NCBI GenBank assembly: GCA_020634935.1
Contig: JACKAT010000048.1
Coordinates: forward strand, 1 to 43,696
Origin: Anaerolineales bacterium
Lineage (GTDB): Bacteria > Chloroflexota > Anaerolineae > 4572-78 > J111
Direction: 5' to 3'
Length of the DNA: 43,696 nucleotides
Part shown: positions 8,536-16,995 of the stretch, one piece after another
Layout of the letters: each line of letters starts with the position of its first letter
Position numbering within the stretch: the stretch's first letter is position 1
The notes under the pieces: model-generated
What the model was told of the DNA's origin: nothing
Databases searched by the model: none
What the model saw: only the letters and a program-made list of their open reading frames with translations
Made by a program: the position numbers and the translations under genes

Positions 8536-10956
8536 ATGAGTCAAGAATCTATCATTGCTTACTGCGTAAAATGTAAAGAAAAAAGGGAAATGGGTGAGCC
8601 AGAGGCTGTCTACACCGCTAACGGTACGCCAGGCGCCAAGGGAGTTTGTCCGGTGTGTGGCACCAAAATGTTCAAAATGGGCCGAATACCGGCCCATGAC
8701 GCCATTCCGGCCCCCGATCCGCAAGCGCTAAAAGCCAAAAGAAAAGCCGGCGGCAAAAACCAGAAGAAATCAGGCAAAACCAAACAAAACGGCAAACTGG
8801 TTATCGTTGAGTCGCCGGCTAAGGCTAAAACGATTGGTAAGTTTCTCGGTAAAGGCTATACCGTCAAAGCCTCGGTTGGCCATGTGCGCGACCTGCTACG
8901 CTCTCAATTATCCGTTGATGTGGACAACGAATTTGCGCCCAAGTATCGAGTGCCTAATGAAAAGCGCTCGGTGGTTAAGGAGTTGAAGAAACTGGCCACC
9001 GATTCGTCGGAGATTTACCTGGCCACCGACCCCGACCGGGAGGGTGAAGCCATAGCCTGGCACCTAACCGAGGCCGCCGACATGGCCCACGCCCGGACCA
9101 AACGGGTGGTTTTTCACGAGATTACCAAAGATGCCGTGGCCGAAGCGTTTGCTCACCCCCGCGATATCGACATGGACCGCGTCAACGCCCAGCAGGCGCG
9201 CCGTATTCTGGATCGATTAGTAGGCTATCAAATCAGCCCGCTGCTGTGGCGCAAAGTGCGCAGCCGAACGAGCGCCGGCCGGGTGCAGAGCGTGGCTTTG
9301 CGCCTGATCGTCGAGCGCGAACAGGAGATCGATGAGTTCAACCCGGTCGAGTATTGGTCGATTGAAGCCGATCTGGCCAAAAATGAGGCCGAGGAGCCGT
9401 TTAGAGCCAAATTGAGCCGCATCGGTGACGAAAAAGCCGATCTGAAACATGGGGCTGATACCCAGGCCATCGTCAATGAACTGGCGAAGTTGACTTACGT
9501 GGTGGAAGAGGTCAAAAAGAGCGAACGCCGCCGCCGGCCGGCCGCGCCCTTCACCACCAGCACCCTTCAACAAGAGGCCTCGCGCCGGTTGGGTTTTGGC
9601 GCTCGAAAAACGATGAGCATCGCCCAGCAGCTCTACGAAGGGATCGATCTGGACAGCAGCGAAGGCGCATCAGGTTTGATTACCTACATGCGAACCGACA
9701 GCATGAATGTCTCCAAGCAAGCGCAGGAGGAGGCTCGCAAGTTCATCGGCGAGCGCTACGGCGCCGATCTGGTGCCTGAGGAGCCGCCGGTTTACAAAAC
9801 CAAAAGCAAAGGGGCTCAGGAGGCCCATGAGGCCATCCGACCCACCAGTGTTTGGCGTGAACCGGATCACATCAAAGATTATCTCAGCCGCGATCAACTC
9901 CGCTTGTATACTCTGATCTGGCAGCGCTTCGTATCGAGCCAGATGGAACGGGCGATCTATGATACCATCGCCGTTACCATTGGGGTTGGTCCGTCGGCTA
10001 CACCACCTGCCGACAACGCCTGGCCTTATCGATTTCAGGCCAGCGGCTCTCGCGTTCGATTTAAAGGCTTTCTGACGGTTTACGAAGAGAGCCGCGATGA
10101 GGACGCCGCTCCGGATGAAGGGGAAGGCGTGATTTTACCCGAATTGACCGAAGGCGAAGTGGTCGATCTGGTCGAACTGCTGCCTAGCCAGCATTTTACC
10201 CAGCCGCCGCCACGCTTTACCGAAGCGTCGTTGGTCAAGACGCTGGAAGAGTACGGCATCGGGCGGCCCAGCACCTACGCGCCGATTATCTCGACGATTC
10301 AACAGCGCGGCTATGTGGAGAAGTTCGAAAAACGGCTCTATCCAACCGAACTGGGGGAGATTGTTAACGATCTGCTGACCGAATATTTCCCCGATATCGT
10401 CAATGTGCAATTTACCGCCCAAATGGAAGAGGATCTGGACCGGATTGCCGAAGGCGAACGGCAGTGGCCCTCAGTGTTGGAGGAGTTTTACAATCCCTTC
10501 GCCAAAGCCGTGGCCCACGCCGAAGACCACATGCCGGAAGTGAGTATCGCCGATCAACCGACCGGCGAGATTTGCGAAAAGTGCGGCAGCCCGATGGTTC
10601 TCAAATTTGGCCGGTATGGTAAATTTGAAGCCTGTTCTAATTTCCCGGAATGTCGCAACGCCAAGCCCCATTTGGTAAAATTGGGCATCGCCTGCCCCAA
10701 CGACGGCGGTGAGCTAGTGGAACGGCGCACCAAAAAAGGCCGGGTCTTCTATGGCTGCTCTAACTACCCTGAATGTGAGTGGAGCAGTTGGAAACGCCCG
10801 CTGCCCAATCCATGCCCCAACTGTCAGGGGCTGCTGGTTCAGAAAAATCGGCAATGGGCCCAGTGTACCGAATGCGAGGAACAGTTCTTGCTCAATGAAC
10901 TGCCGGCGGTTGACAGCGACCCCGAAACCAGAAAACCGGAACTCATTACCGCTTAG
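8536..10956 (+). CDS. topA: DNA topoisomerase I with extra N-terminal zinc ribbon
   Basis: A type IA topoisomerase that relaxes negative supercoils. With the ATG start it has 806 residues. A GTG 15 nt earlier is also open, but GGAAA nine bases before the ATG favours the later start. Residues about 1-50 are a separate zinc ribbon of DUF5679 type (YCVKCKEKREM ... GVCPVCGTKMF), then a Lys-rich linker. The Toprim domain begins LVIVESPAKAKTIGKFLG (Glu92) with ATDPDREGEAIAWHL. The active-site Tyr is about 384 in ITYMRTDSMNVS. The C-terminus carries three topoisomerase zinc ribbons (CEKCGSP...CSNFPEC; CPNDGG...CSNYPEC; CPNCQG...CTECEEQ). A strong terminator follows. Confidence 0.95.
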   Translation: MSQESIIAYCVKCKEKREMGEPEAVYTANGTPGAKGVCPVCGTKMFKMGRIPAHDAIPAPDPQALKAKRKAGGKNQKKSGKTKQNGKLVIVESPAKAKTIGKFLGKGYTVKASVGHVRDLLRSQLSVDVDNEFAPKYRVPNEKRSVVKELKKLATDSSEIYLATDPDREGEAIAWHLTEAADMAHARTKRVVFHEITKDAVAEAFAHPRDIDMDRVNAQQARRILDRLVGYQISPLLWRKVRSRTSAGRVQSVALRLIVEREQEIDEFNPVEYWSIEADLAKNEAEEPFRAKLSRIGDEKADLKHGADTQAIVNELAKLTYVVEEVKKSERRRRPAAPFTTSTLQQEASRRLGFGARKTMSIAQQLYEGIDLDSSEGASGLITYMRTDSMNVSKQAQEEARKFIGERYGADLVPEEPPVYKTKSKGAQEAHEAIRPTSVWREPDHIKDYLSRDQLRLYTLIWQRFVSSQMERAIYDTIAVTIGVGPSATPPADNAWPYRFQASGSRVRFKGFLTVYEESRDEDAAPDEGEGVILPELTEGEVVDLVELLPSQHFTQPPPRFTEASLVKTLEEYGIGRPSTYAPIISTIQQRGYVEKFEKRLYPTELGEIVNDLLTEYFPDIVNVQFTAQMEEDLDRIAEGERQWPSVLEEFYNPFAKAVAHAEDHMPEVSIADQPTGEICEKCGSPMVLKFGRYGKFEACSNFPECRNAKPHLVKLGIACPNDGGELVERRTKKGRVFYGCSNYPECEWSSWKRPLPNPCPNCQGLLVQKNRQWAQCTECEEQFLLNELPAVDSDPETRKPELITA

Positions 10957-10978
10957 GCGCATTAACATCTACAATGCT

Positions 10979-11010
10979 AAGGCAAGAGGCTGCACGCCTC
11001 TTGCCTTTTT
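10979..11010 (+). terminator. Intrinsic terminator after topA
   Basis: A perfect 12-bp stem (AAGGCAAGAGGC / GCCTCTTGCCTT) with a TGCAC loop ends in a T run. Confidence 0.9.
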
Positions 11011-11072
11011 GTTGTTTACGGACCAGAATAATAGAGTTTCAGCCGATCACAATTTTATATAAAAGTGGATAA

Positions 11073-11177
11073 ATAGAACACAGATCGTACCGATCACACC
11101 GATAAACGCGGATTTTTTTAAGCTCAATCAAGCTTTATCCGTGAAAATCCGTCTAATCCGTGTCATCCGCGTTCTAT
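11073..11177. repeat. Imperfect palindrome of iterated ACACGGATT-like nonamers
   Basis: The ends are ATAGAAC and GTTCTAT. The left arm reads GATCGTACCGATCACACCGAT, and the right arm contains AATCCGTCTAATCCGTGTCATCCGCG, its approximate reverse complement with 9-base periodicity. The same design, with ACACGAATT units, recurs at 31053-31121. Confidence 0.7.
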
Positions 11178-11227
11178 CATTTCTCATCAGATCTTGAAAT
11201 CGTGATCGACTGAGTTTGTGTTAATCG

Positions 11228-11436
11228 CTTATGAAGATTAAGAATTTAATCGGGGTACAACCTGGCCGTCCCCCGCAGCACGGGCCTAAAGACCCGTGCT
11301 GAGAGAACAAAGCCCCTTCGGGCCAGGATTTCGCTATCTGAGGGCGCTTTAGCGTCCTTGGCTCTTTCAACGCGATGGCTTTAGCCTCGCGTTTATTGGC
11401 CCGGCGTACCCTGTTTATTTTCTTAACCTTCATTAG
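11228..11436. repeat. Nested palindromic element (copy 1, ~209 bp)
   Basis: The outer inverted ends are CTTATGAAGATTAAGAATTT and the complement of CTTAACCTTCATTAG preceded by TTTATTTT. Inside lie nested hairpins: CAGCACGGG/CCCGTGCTG, GGGCGC/GCGTCC-like, and ACGCGATGGC/GCCTCGCGT. A related copy with matching ends lies at 14195-14428. No transposase is inside. A 77-codon minus-strand ORF across it is an artefact of the repeat. Confidence 0.65.
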
Positions 11437-11553
11437 CGGTGCAATCCTAGGCAATGGCTAAAGCCATTACTACGAACAAAAATGTTATTCCCGTCTCTAC
11501 CAACCAACTAACACCAACCAACCAACAAACAAACAAATCAAAGGAGAAACTCA

Positions 11554-12627
11554 ATGCGGCTGACAAAATTTCGACAACTGATGGCTGAGCAGGAAATTGA
11601 CGGATTTTTAGTCACCCAGCCGGACAACCGGCGCTATCTGTCCGGTTTTACCGGCAGTAACGGGGTGTTACTGATCACCCCGGCTATTCAAGCCCTGGCC
11701 ACCGACTCGCGCTACTACGAGCAGGTCAGGCAGCAATGCCCCGATTGGGAACTGATCGAAGTCGGTTACGATTTCGCCGGTAATTTGCTCGAACTGCTGC
11801 GCCAGCGAGAATTGGGCGGGCGGCGAGTCGGCTTCGAGACGGCCGACCTCAGCGTGGCGACACTTCAGGCCTGGGAGCAGGGTTTGAAGGGCCGGATTGT
11901 TTTGGTCGATACCTATGGTTTGGTTGAACACCTGCGGATGATCAAAGAAGCCACTGAAATCGAAAAAATCAAACGGGCCGTCGCTCTGGCCGACCAAACC
12001 TATGAACACATAATTACCTGGCTCAAACCGGGGCTGAGCGAGGCCCAGGTGGCCTGGGAATTAGAGCAATTTATGCGCACGCACGGAGCCAGCGCTCTCT
12101 CCTTTGAGCCGGTAGTGGCCTCCGGCCCCAACGCCGCCAAACCCCACGCTAGAGCCACTGATCGCCTCATTCAAGCCGGCGAGCCTATTACGATGGATTT
12201 CGGCTGCGTGGTCGATGGTTACTGCTCCGATCTGACGCGTACGGTTTGTTTGGGCGAACCGGCGGATGAACGGTATATAACCGTCTGGCAAACCGTGCTT
12301 CGAGCGCAAGAAGCGGCCGAGGCCGGAGCCAAAGCCGGCATGACCGGAGAAGCCGTTGACAAAATCGCCCGTGGCATCATCAATGAGGCCGGCTTTGAAA
12401 AAAACTTCGGTCATGGCTTGGGGCATGGTGTTGGGTTGGCCGTGCATGAGAGTCCGCGTTTTAGTTTCACCTATCCGGGCGAAGTTCCCTCCGGCGTGGT
12501 GATGACGGTGGAACCGGGCATTTATATTCCCGGTTGGGGCGGCGTCCGGATTGAGGATATGATCGTCATGAATGACGATAAGGCTGAAGTATTGACTACC
12601 GCCTCCAAAGCCGCCGTCTTACCCTAA
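11554..12627 (+). CDS. M24-family Xaa-Pro aminopeptidase
   Basis: A cytoplasmic metallopeptidase predicted to remove an N-terminal residue before proline. The 357-residue protein has a creatinase N-terminal domain (QPDNRRYLSGFTGSNG) and a pita-bread catalytic domain. The dimetal ligands are visible in order: Asp in MDFGCVVDGYCSDLTRTV (two Asp), His in HGLGHGVGLAVHESP, Glu in TVEPGIYIPGWGGVRIED (two Glu). The length matches short PepQ/PepP-type enzymes such as YqhT/PapA. AAAGGAGAAA precedes the ATG. It stands alone between a repeat-rich gap and a new promoter. Confidence 0.9.
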   Translation: MRLTKFRQLMAEQEIDGFLVTQPDNRRYLSGFTGSNGVLLITPAIQALATDSRYYEQVRQQCPDWELIEVGYDFAGNLLELLRQRELGGRRVGFETADLSVATLQAWEQGLKGRIVLVDTYGLVEHLRMIKEATEIEKIKRAVALADQTYEHIITWLKPGLSEAQVAWELEQFMRTHGASALSFEPVVASGPNAAKPHARATDRLIQAGEPITMDFGCVVDGYCSDLTRTVCLGEPADERYITVWQTVLRAQEAAEAGAKAGMTGEAVDKIARGIINEAGFEKNFGHGLGHGVGLAVHESPRFSFTYPGEVPSGVVMTVEPGIYIPGWGGVRIEDMIVMNDDKAEVLTTASKAAVLP

Positions 12628-12642
12628 GATTTGAAATCATAA

Positions 12643-12671
12643 TTGACATAATATGAAGTTGAGTTTATACT
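12643..12671 (+). promoter_or_regulatory. Near-consensus promoter for the 12921 gene
   Basis: A perfect TTGACA (12643-12648) is followed after 17 bp by TATACT (12666-12671). It is about 250 nt from the next gene, and a MITE-like element (12708-12842) sits within the resulting leader, so the transcript would begin with a folded repeat. Confidence 0.6.
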
Positions 12672-12707
12672 TGTGTTAAGGTCGATTGTGGTATAAAATT
12701 GTTAGAA

Positions 12708-12842
12708 TTGGGAGTTATGCAGTTCAAAAGGTGACAATCACTTAGACGCGATAAATCGATTTGTTTGGGCTAAGCGGACGTTCCTTTTCGGCAAAAAATG
12801 ACGGTCGCCTTGTTCGTTACACCCAACTGCGTAAGTCCTAAG
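12708..12842. mobile_element. MITE-like element, copy 1
   Basis: About 135 bp with imperfect inverted ends: left TTGGGAGTTATGCAGTTC, right complement TTAGGACTTACGCAGTT. A subterminal AAGGTGACAATCACTT pairs with the right-hand TGACGGTCGCCTT. The second copy at 18944-19078 is clearly homologous throughout (shared TTTGGGCTAA, CGGACGTTC, CGGCAAAAA/CAGCAAAAA). No ORF or transposase is present. Ends of the TTAGGACTTACGCA type occur in MITEs of other phyla (general knowledge). Confidence 0.7.
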
Positions 12843-12920
12843 AATAAGATAATTTAGGACTTGGTTAAATAACTGCCATAATTTTTTATTGTCAAGTTCC
12901 CCCAAGCGAGGAGATTGTCT

Positions 12921-14111
12921 ATGTCAGCTAGACCATCGTTCCAAAGCGCCCAACGCTTCTTAATTATTGGTGTTGTCGCCGGTATAATCCTGGGAATTAT
13001 ACTGGGAGTTGTTGTTTCGTATGTCTATATTACCCAAAACCCGCCGGTCTATCAGGGGGGGGCTTTTCCGGATGAGCTGACCGAGGCTTATCAAAATCAT
13101 TACAAAGCGATGGTCGTCGATTCCTATATTGTTAACCAGGAACCGGCAGTGGCCATCGAACGCTTGAAACGATTCGACTCCCGCGCCCAAATTCTCAGTT
13201 TGGGCGAGCGCTCCGCCGCTTATGTGGCCGCCGGACGCGGCGTCGAAGCCCAGTTGATTAACAATTTAGCCGTAACGCTTAAAAATTCCCAGGGCTGGGA
13301 TGAAGAGACCATCAAAGCCGCCATTGTCGAGCTGACCGACCGGTATCAATCTGACCCGGCCCGCTCTCAGGCTATTAGCACCTTTAGCGCCCAACTGCTC
13401 AATGGGCAGGTGCCTATTCCGGGGACCGATACTGAGGGTGAGTCAGGGATCACAGCTCAACCCCAGCCGCCCGTTGAGCCGGCGGCAGCCCCCGGTAGTA
13501 TCCCCTGGTTGGGCGTGCTGCTGTGTTGTCTGGCTTTGTTAATCGCTATCGTTTTAGGGCTGCTGATATTCAATCGTCTCCAAGGGTCTCGCAAGCCGGC
13601 CAAACCGCAGATTGTCTGGGAAGGCGAAGGCCGCCCCCCGTTAAAGCAGTGGCGCGGAACTTACACCTTGGGCCAAGATAATTACGATGAATTTTTCACC
13701 ATCGAAACCGAAGACGGCGATTTTATGGGCGAGAGCGGCATCGGCATTATGGATTCTGTTCCCGGCACATCGCCCAAGCAGGTGCTGTCATTTGATGTCG
13801 GCCTATTCGACAAAACCGATATCACCACGCTGTCTCGGGTACTTATGAGTGAGTACGCCTATAACGATGATACGCTGCGGGCCAAAGTTGAAGCCAACCC
13901 TCAAGCCGAGGCTGTTTTAGCCGAACCGGGTAAAAAATTCACTTTTGATACCACCGCGCTGCGCGTTGACGCCGAGATCGAAGAGGTCGAGTACGGCGAC
14001 GCTGAGAAAAAATATTTTTCAAAGCTAACCTCTAATTTGAAAGTTTTCCTCAAAGAGGGGGCCGACATCCGGCGCGGCGAAATGGATATCCCGGACGAAT
14101 TCAAAGCATAG
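12921..14111 (+). CDS. Unrecognised two-span membrane protein
   Basis: I do not recognise this 396-residue protein. It has a hydrophobic span at about 13-38 (FLIIGVVAGIILGIILGVVV), then a ~140-residue helical region with alternating charges, presumably outside. A Pro/Gln/Ala-rich linker and a second span at about 196-220 (IPWLGVLLCCLALLIAIVLG) follow. The C-terminal ~170 residues are beta-rich and acidic, probably cytoplasmic, with several W/G-D motifs (KQWRGTYTLGQDNYDEFF). AGGAG seven bases before the ATG decides the start; a TTG two codons earlier is too close to it. It is monocistronic: near-consensus promoter upstream, terminator downstream. Confidence 0.85.
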   Translation: MSARPSFQSAQRFLIIGVVAGIILGIILGVVVSYVYITQNPPVYQGGAFPDELTEAYQNHYKAMVVDSYIVNQEPAVAIERLKRFDSRAQILSLGERSAAYVAAGRGVEAQLINNLAVTLKNSQGWDEETIKAAIVELTDRYQSDPARSQAISTFSAQLLNGQVPIPGTDTEGESGITAQPQPPVEPAAAPGSIPWLGVLLCCLALLIAIVLGLLIFNRLQGSRKPAKPQIVWEGEGRPPLKQWRGTYTLGQDNYDEFFTIETEDGDFMGESGIGIMDSVPGTSPKQVLSFDVGLFDKTDITTLSRVLMSEYAYNDDTLRAKVEANPQAEAVLAEPGKKFTFDTTALRVDAEIEEVEYGDAEKKYFSKLTSNLKVFLKEGADIRRGEMDIPDEFKA

Positions 14112-14127
14112 TTTCTCAGTCAATTAC

Positions 14128-14157
14128 AAAGCGACGGCCCGGCCGTCGCTTTTTTTA
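14128..14157 (+). terminator. Intrinsic terminator after the 12921 gene
   Basis: AAAGCGACGG pairs with CCGTCGCTTT around a short CCCGG loop and is followed by a T run. Confidence 0.88.
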
Positions 14158-14194
14158 TCCCGCCTCAATTTTTCTCAAAGAGTGGGCTTTTGTA

Positions 14195-14428
14195 GAACAA
14201 ACTTATTGAGATTAAATAAATAATCGGACGACCGTGCCCCCGACGTCCACCCGGTGATAAATCAACCGGGCTACTCAACAGCACCCGCTCAAGCGGGTTT
14301 GAAAAGCCCGTCTTGAGCGGGCGCTGTTCATAGCCGGGCCGATTTATCGCCCGGCGAGCGTGGTGGGAGAGCCACTCCGGGTTGTTCGTTTATTTTCTTA
14401 AACTTCAGTTAGTGTCATAAGTTTGTTC
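14195..14428. repeat. Nested palindromic element (copy 2, ~234 bp)
   Basis: The outermost inverted 12-mer is GAACAAACTTAT / ATAAGTTTGTTC. The inner ends (TTGAGATTAAATAAATAATC and the complement of CGTTTATTTTCTTAAACTTC) match those of the 11228-11436 element. The core is a long hairpin (ACCCGCTCAAGCGGG with CCCGTCTTGAGCGGGCGCT). It lies between two convergent genes and could also stop transcription. Confidence 0.65.
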
Positions 14429-14455
14429 CACATCCCTGACTTCCGCACTCCGCGC

Positions 14456-15622
14456 CTAAAAAAAGTCGGTATAAGGCGACGCCATCGGGTGAAACAACTT
14501 ATGATGCTCTTGCAGCGCAAAGCGATCGGTCATACCGGCGATGTAATCGCAAATAGTGCGGTAAAAATCCTTCTTCTTGGTCTTGGCCTGAACAGCGGTC
14601 GGCAAAATAATGGGGGAGCTGGTATAGGCCTCAAATAGTTCGGCGATAAAGCGGCGCGCTCTTAAATCCATGCGCATCACCCGCCAATGCCGGTAGAGAT
14701 TATCGAATAAGAATTGCTTCAACTCCCGATCCAACGCCTCGACCTCGGCGGAGCGGGTAAAGACATTGTGCGGCAGCCGGCGGATATCATCGACCGATTG
14801 GATGGCGTGCGCCTCAAGCTGCGCTTGGGTGGCGTTGATCACATCGCTCACCTGCTTGCCGACCAGCCGCCGGACGATGCGGTGCCGATCCATTTCACTC
14901 AAACTCTGGCGCGGATCGATGCCTAACTCCCCGGTGACTAAATCCCAAAAGGCAATACCGGCTAACTGTTCCGGCTTAATCATCCCCGACCGCAACCCAT
15001 CATCCAGATCGGCCGTGGTGTAAGCGATCTCATCGGCCAGGTTGACAATCTGCGCTTCGAGCGTGGGCTGAAGCGTGGGATCGAACTCCTGGAAATGGCT
15101 GCGATCATAGATAGTCTCGTGCTTGATAATGCCTTCCCGCACCTCGTAGGTCAGGTTCAGCCCCTCAAAATCGGGAAAGCGATTCTCCAAATTCTCCACG
15201 ATCCGAAAACTCTGGTAATTGTGGTCAAAGCCGCCGTGATCGGCCATGACCTCATCGAGCGCGCCCTCGCCGCTGTGGCCGAACGGCCCGTGCCCCAAAT
15301 CATGGGCCAGGCAGATCGCCTCGGTCAAATCCTCGTTAACGCCCAAGGCTCGAGCAATCGTCCGCCCGATCTGGGCCACCTCGATGGTGTGGGTCAGGCG
15401 GGTGCGGTAATAATCGCCCTCGGTCGTAATAAAGACCTGGGTTTTATACTCCAGCCGCCGAAACGCGGTCGTATGAATAATCCGATCCCGGTCGCGCTGG
15501 TAGGCCGTTCGATACGGATGCTCATCCTCCGCAAAAACCCGCCCCTGCGAGTCGCGGCTGAGCATCGCGTATGGGGCCAGTCGCTCCGCTTCCTGGCGTT
15601 CGATATCGCTGCGCGTGATCAC
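14456..15622 (-). CDS. dgt: dGTPase-like HD-domain triphosphohydrolase
   Basis: Predicted to hydrolyse dNTPs to deoxynucleoside and triphosphate. The 388-residue protein has the family opening AFRRLEYKTQVF, TRLTHTIEVAQI (metal His78), the HD motif LAHDLGHGPFGHSGE (His107/Asp108), DHNYQSFRIVENLE, and the distal Asp in IAYTTADLDDGL. This fits the shorter Dgt-like group rather than the 505-residue E. coli enzyme. The start codon is GTG with AGGAGG five bases upstream. Proteins of this type act in dNTP-pool control, and some in anti-phage defence. The neighbours give no hint of defence here. Confidence 0.9.
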   Translation of the reverse strand: MITRSDIERQEAERLAPYAMLSRDSQGRVFAEDEHPYRTAYQRDRDRIIHTTAFRRLEYKTQVFITTEGDYYRTRLTHTIEVAQIGRTIARALGVNEDLTEAICLAHDLGHGPFGHSGEGALDEVMADHGGFDHNYQSFRIVENLENRFPDFEGLNLTYEVREGIIKHETIYDRSHFQEFDPTLQPTLEAQIVNLADEIAYTTADLDDGLRSGMIKPEQLAGIAFWDLVTGELGIDPRQSLSEMDRHRIVRRLVGKQVSDVINATQAQLEAHAIQSVDDIRRLPHNVFTRSAEVEALDRELKQFLFDNLYRHWRVMRMDLRARRFIAELFEAYTSSPIILPTAVQAKTKKKDFYRTICDYIAGMTDRFALQEHHKLFHPMASPYTDFF

Positions 15623-16068
15623 CTTGTCCTCCTGACTGTGGGTTAAGCCTCAGGAGGGATTATAGCACATTCCATTTTATTGATGTATACACAGGAACGA
15701 AATGATTTACAGGGTATTTACGCCTAGAAATTATAAAGGAATGCCGATTCAGTTGAAACCATAATACGCAATCTGAATGTTTAAATCGATTTAGACAGCA
15801 TCAATCCGCATCTTTTGGCCTAAAAATTCATCTAAACGATTTTGAAACGTCAAATCCATCATAGAATGGGTTTTTATTTCTCTTCACACTTCACACATTG
15901 CGATATTTACGCTTTATCTTTCAATTCCGTATCTAAGGTGGTCAACATTTCCTACTCATAACCTTGCTAAGTAATAGCTGATTCCGATACAATTGAAGGA
16001 GCCGACTCCAATTTAATCTGTCCGTTTAATTCTCTCGGCTTGGTTTCAAATATCGGAAGGGGTAACCA
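15623..16068. other. AT-rich gap, no gene recognised
   Basis: This stretch begins the AT-richer segment that runs to about 19.1 kb. I see no ORF, clear terminator or consensus promoter. A loose inverted similarity exists between AAATCGATTTAGAC near 15785 and TCTAAACGATTT near 15830. The dgt promoter presumably lies in its left part. Confidence 0.4.
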
Positions 16069-16788
16069 GTGGCAACAAATCAGAAATATATTGATCAAGT
16101 TAGAGTAGTTTTGGGCAAACTTCAAGGATTTCGGAATATTCGCTCGGAAGCCGACGCCAAGTCGTTTATAAAAGCAATAAGCGATTCTCAGCGAGAATTA
16201 CGAAATATTAAGCGAGAAGTGAGTCAGGAAATGAAACGCGTAAGAGTCGAATATGCAAGTGCAAGTAGGCAAATTACTAAAAATTCTACTGTGCTAACTA
16301 TGTTTACTAAAGGAACTTGGAATAAAAGTGTCCGCATAGGTGCAACAATGCAACGGCAAAAACTTATGGAGGACCGTGATAACATTCTTGCAGCATACGA
16401 TGAGTTAAAATTTTTAATTGATCAGCAAATAGCCGAACTTGATGGGGTGAAAGATTCAAGTCAAGTCGCCATAGCAGAAGAAAAAGAACGACAGAAGGTT
16501 GGAAAGACTATAGAAGAAGTGCAAAAGCAGGCTGCTAAGAAACCAGCAATTGAAGGAAAAGTATTGCGAAGGTTAACATCACAAAAACAATCTCAATCAG
16601 GTATTGAAGGGATAGATCAGGAGTCATTAGCAGAAGGTCAATTTCGCCAAATTCTCCGCATTGCATTGGCCGACGGAGTGATTACTGAAGAAGAAATGAT
16701 TGAAGCTGATAAAGTAAGAAAAGAGCTAGGTATAACTTCAGCACGAGCAAGAAAAATTTTAGAAGAAATGTTGCCTACAATTATCTAG
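16069..16788 (+). CDS. Coiled-coil protein with TerB-like C-terminus
   Basis: A 239-residue basic protein, not recognised as a whole. Residues 1-170 are predicted largely helical and coiled-coil (QRELRNIKREVSQEMKRVRV), with no membrane span. The last ~45 residues (FRQILRIALADGVITEEEMI, then LGITSARARKILEEML) resemble the TerB-like/EF-hand-like helical motif. In cyanobacteria and Chloroflexota that motif is found attached to many signalling proteins. GGAAGGGG precedes the GTG start. Codon use is AT-rich, unlike the flanking chromosome, suggesting transfer. Confidence 0.75.
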   Translation: MATNQKYIDQVRVVLGKLQGFRNIRSEADAKSFIKAISDSQRELRNIKREVSQEMKRVRVEYASASRQITKNSTVLTMFTKGTWNKSVRIGATMQRQKLMEDRDNILAAYDELKFLIDQQIAELDGVKDSSQVAIAEEKERQKVGKTIEEVQKQAAKKPAIEGKVLRRLTSQKQSQSGIEGIDQESLAEGQFRQILRIALADGVITEEEMIEADKVRKELGITSARARKILEEMLPTII

Positions 16789-16995
16789 TATCAATAATAG
16801 ACCAAGCAGAGTTGAAGCTACCTTTTTTATTTCGGTAATTGATACCCGCACCCATTGAATAACTAATCTAATACTTGCTTATATGGTCTGACGTACTATT
16901 GATAAAGCTATTGAGTCGTGAGATAATAAAGCGTACAGACCTGATTTCTCAGCGAGCAAAGCACCAACGCACTTTTACAACAGAGGTAGGCAAAG

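Noticed and set aside
11221..11454. 77-codon minus-strand ORF
   Set aside because: It covers the nested palindromic element, and its composition follows the repeat.
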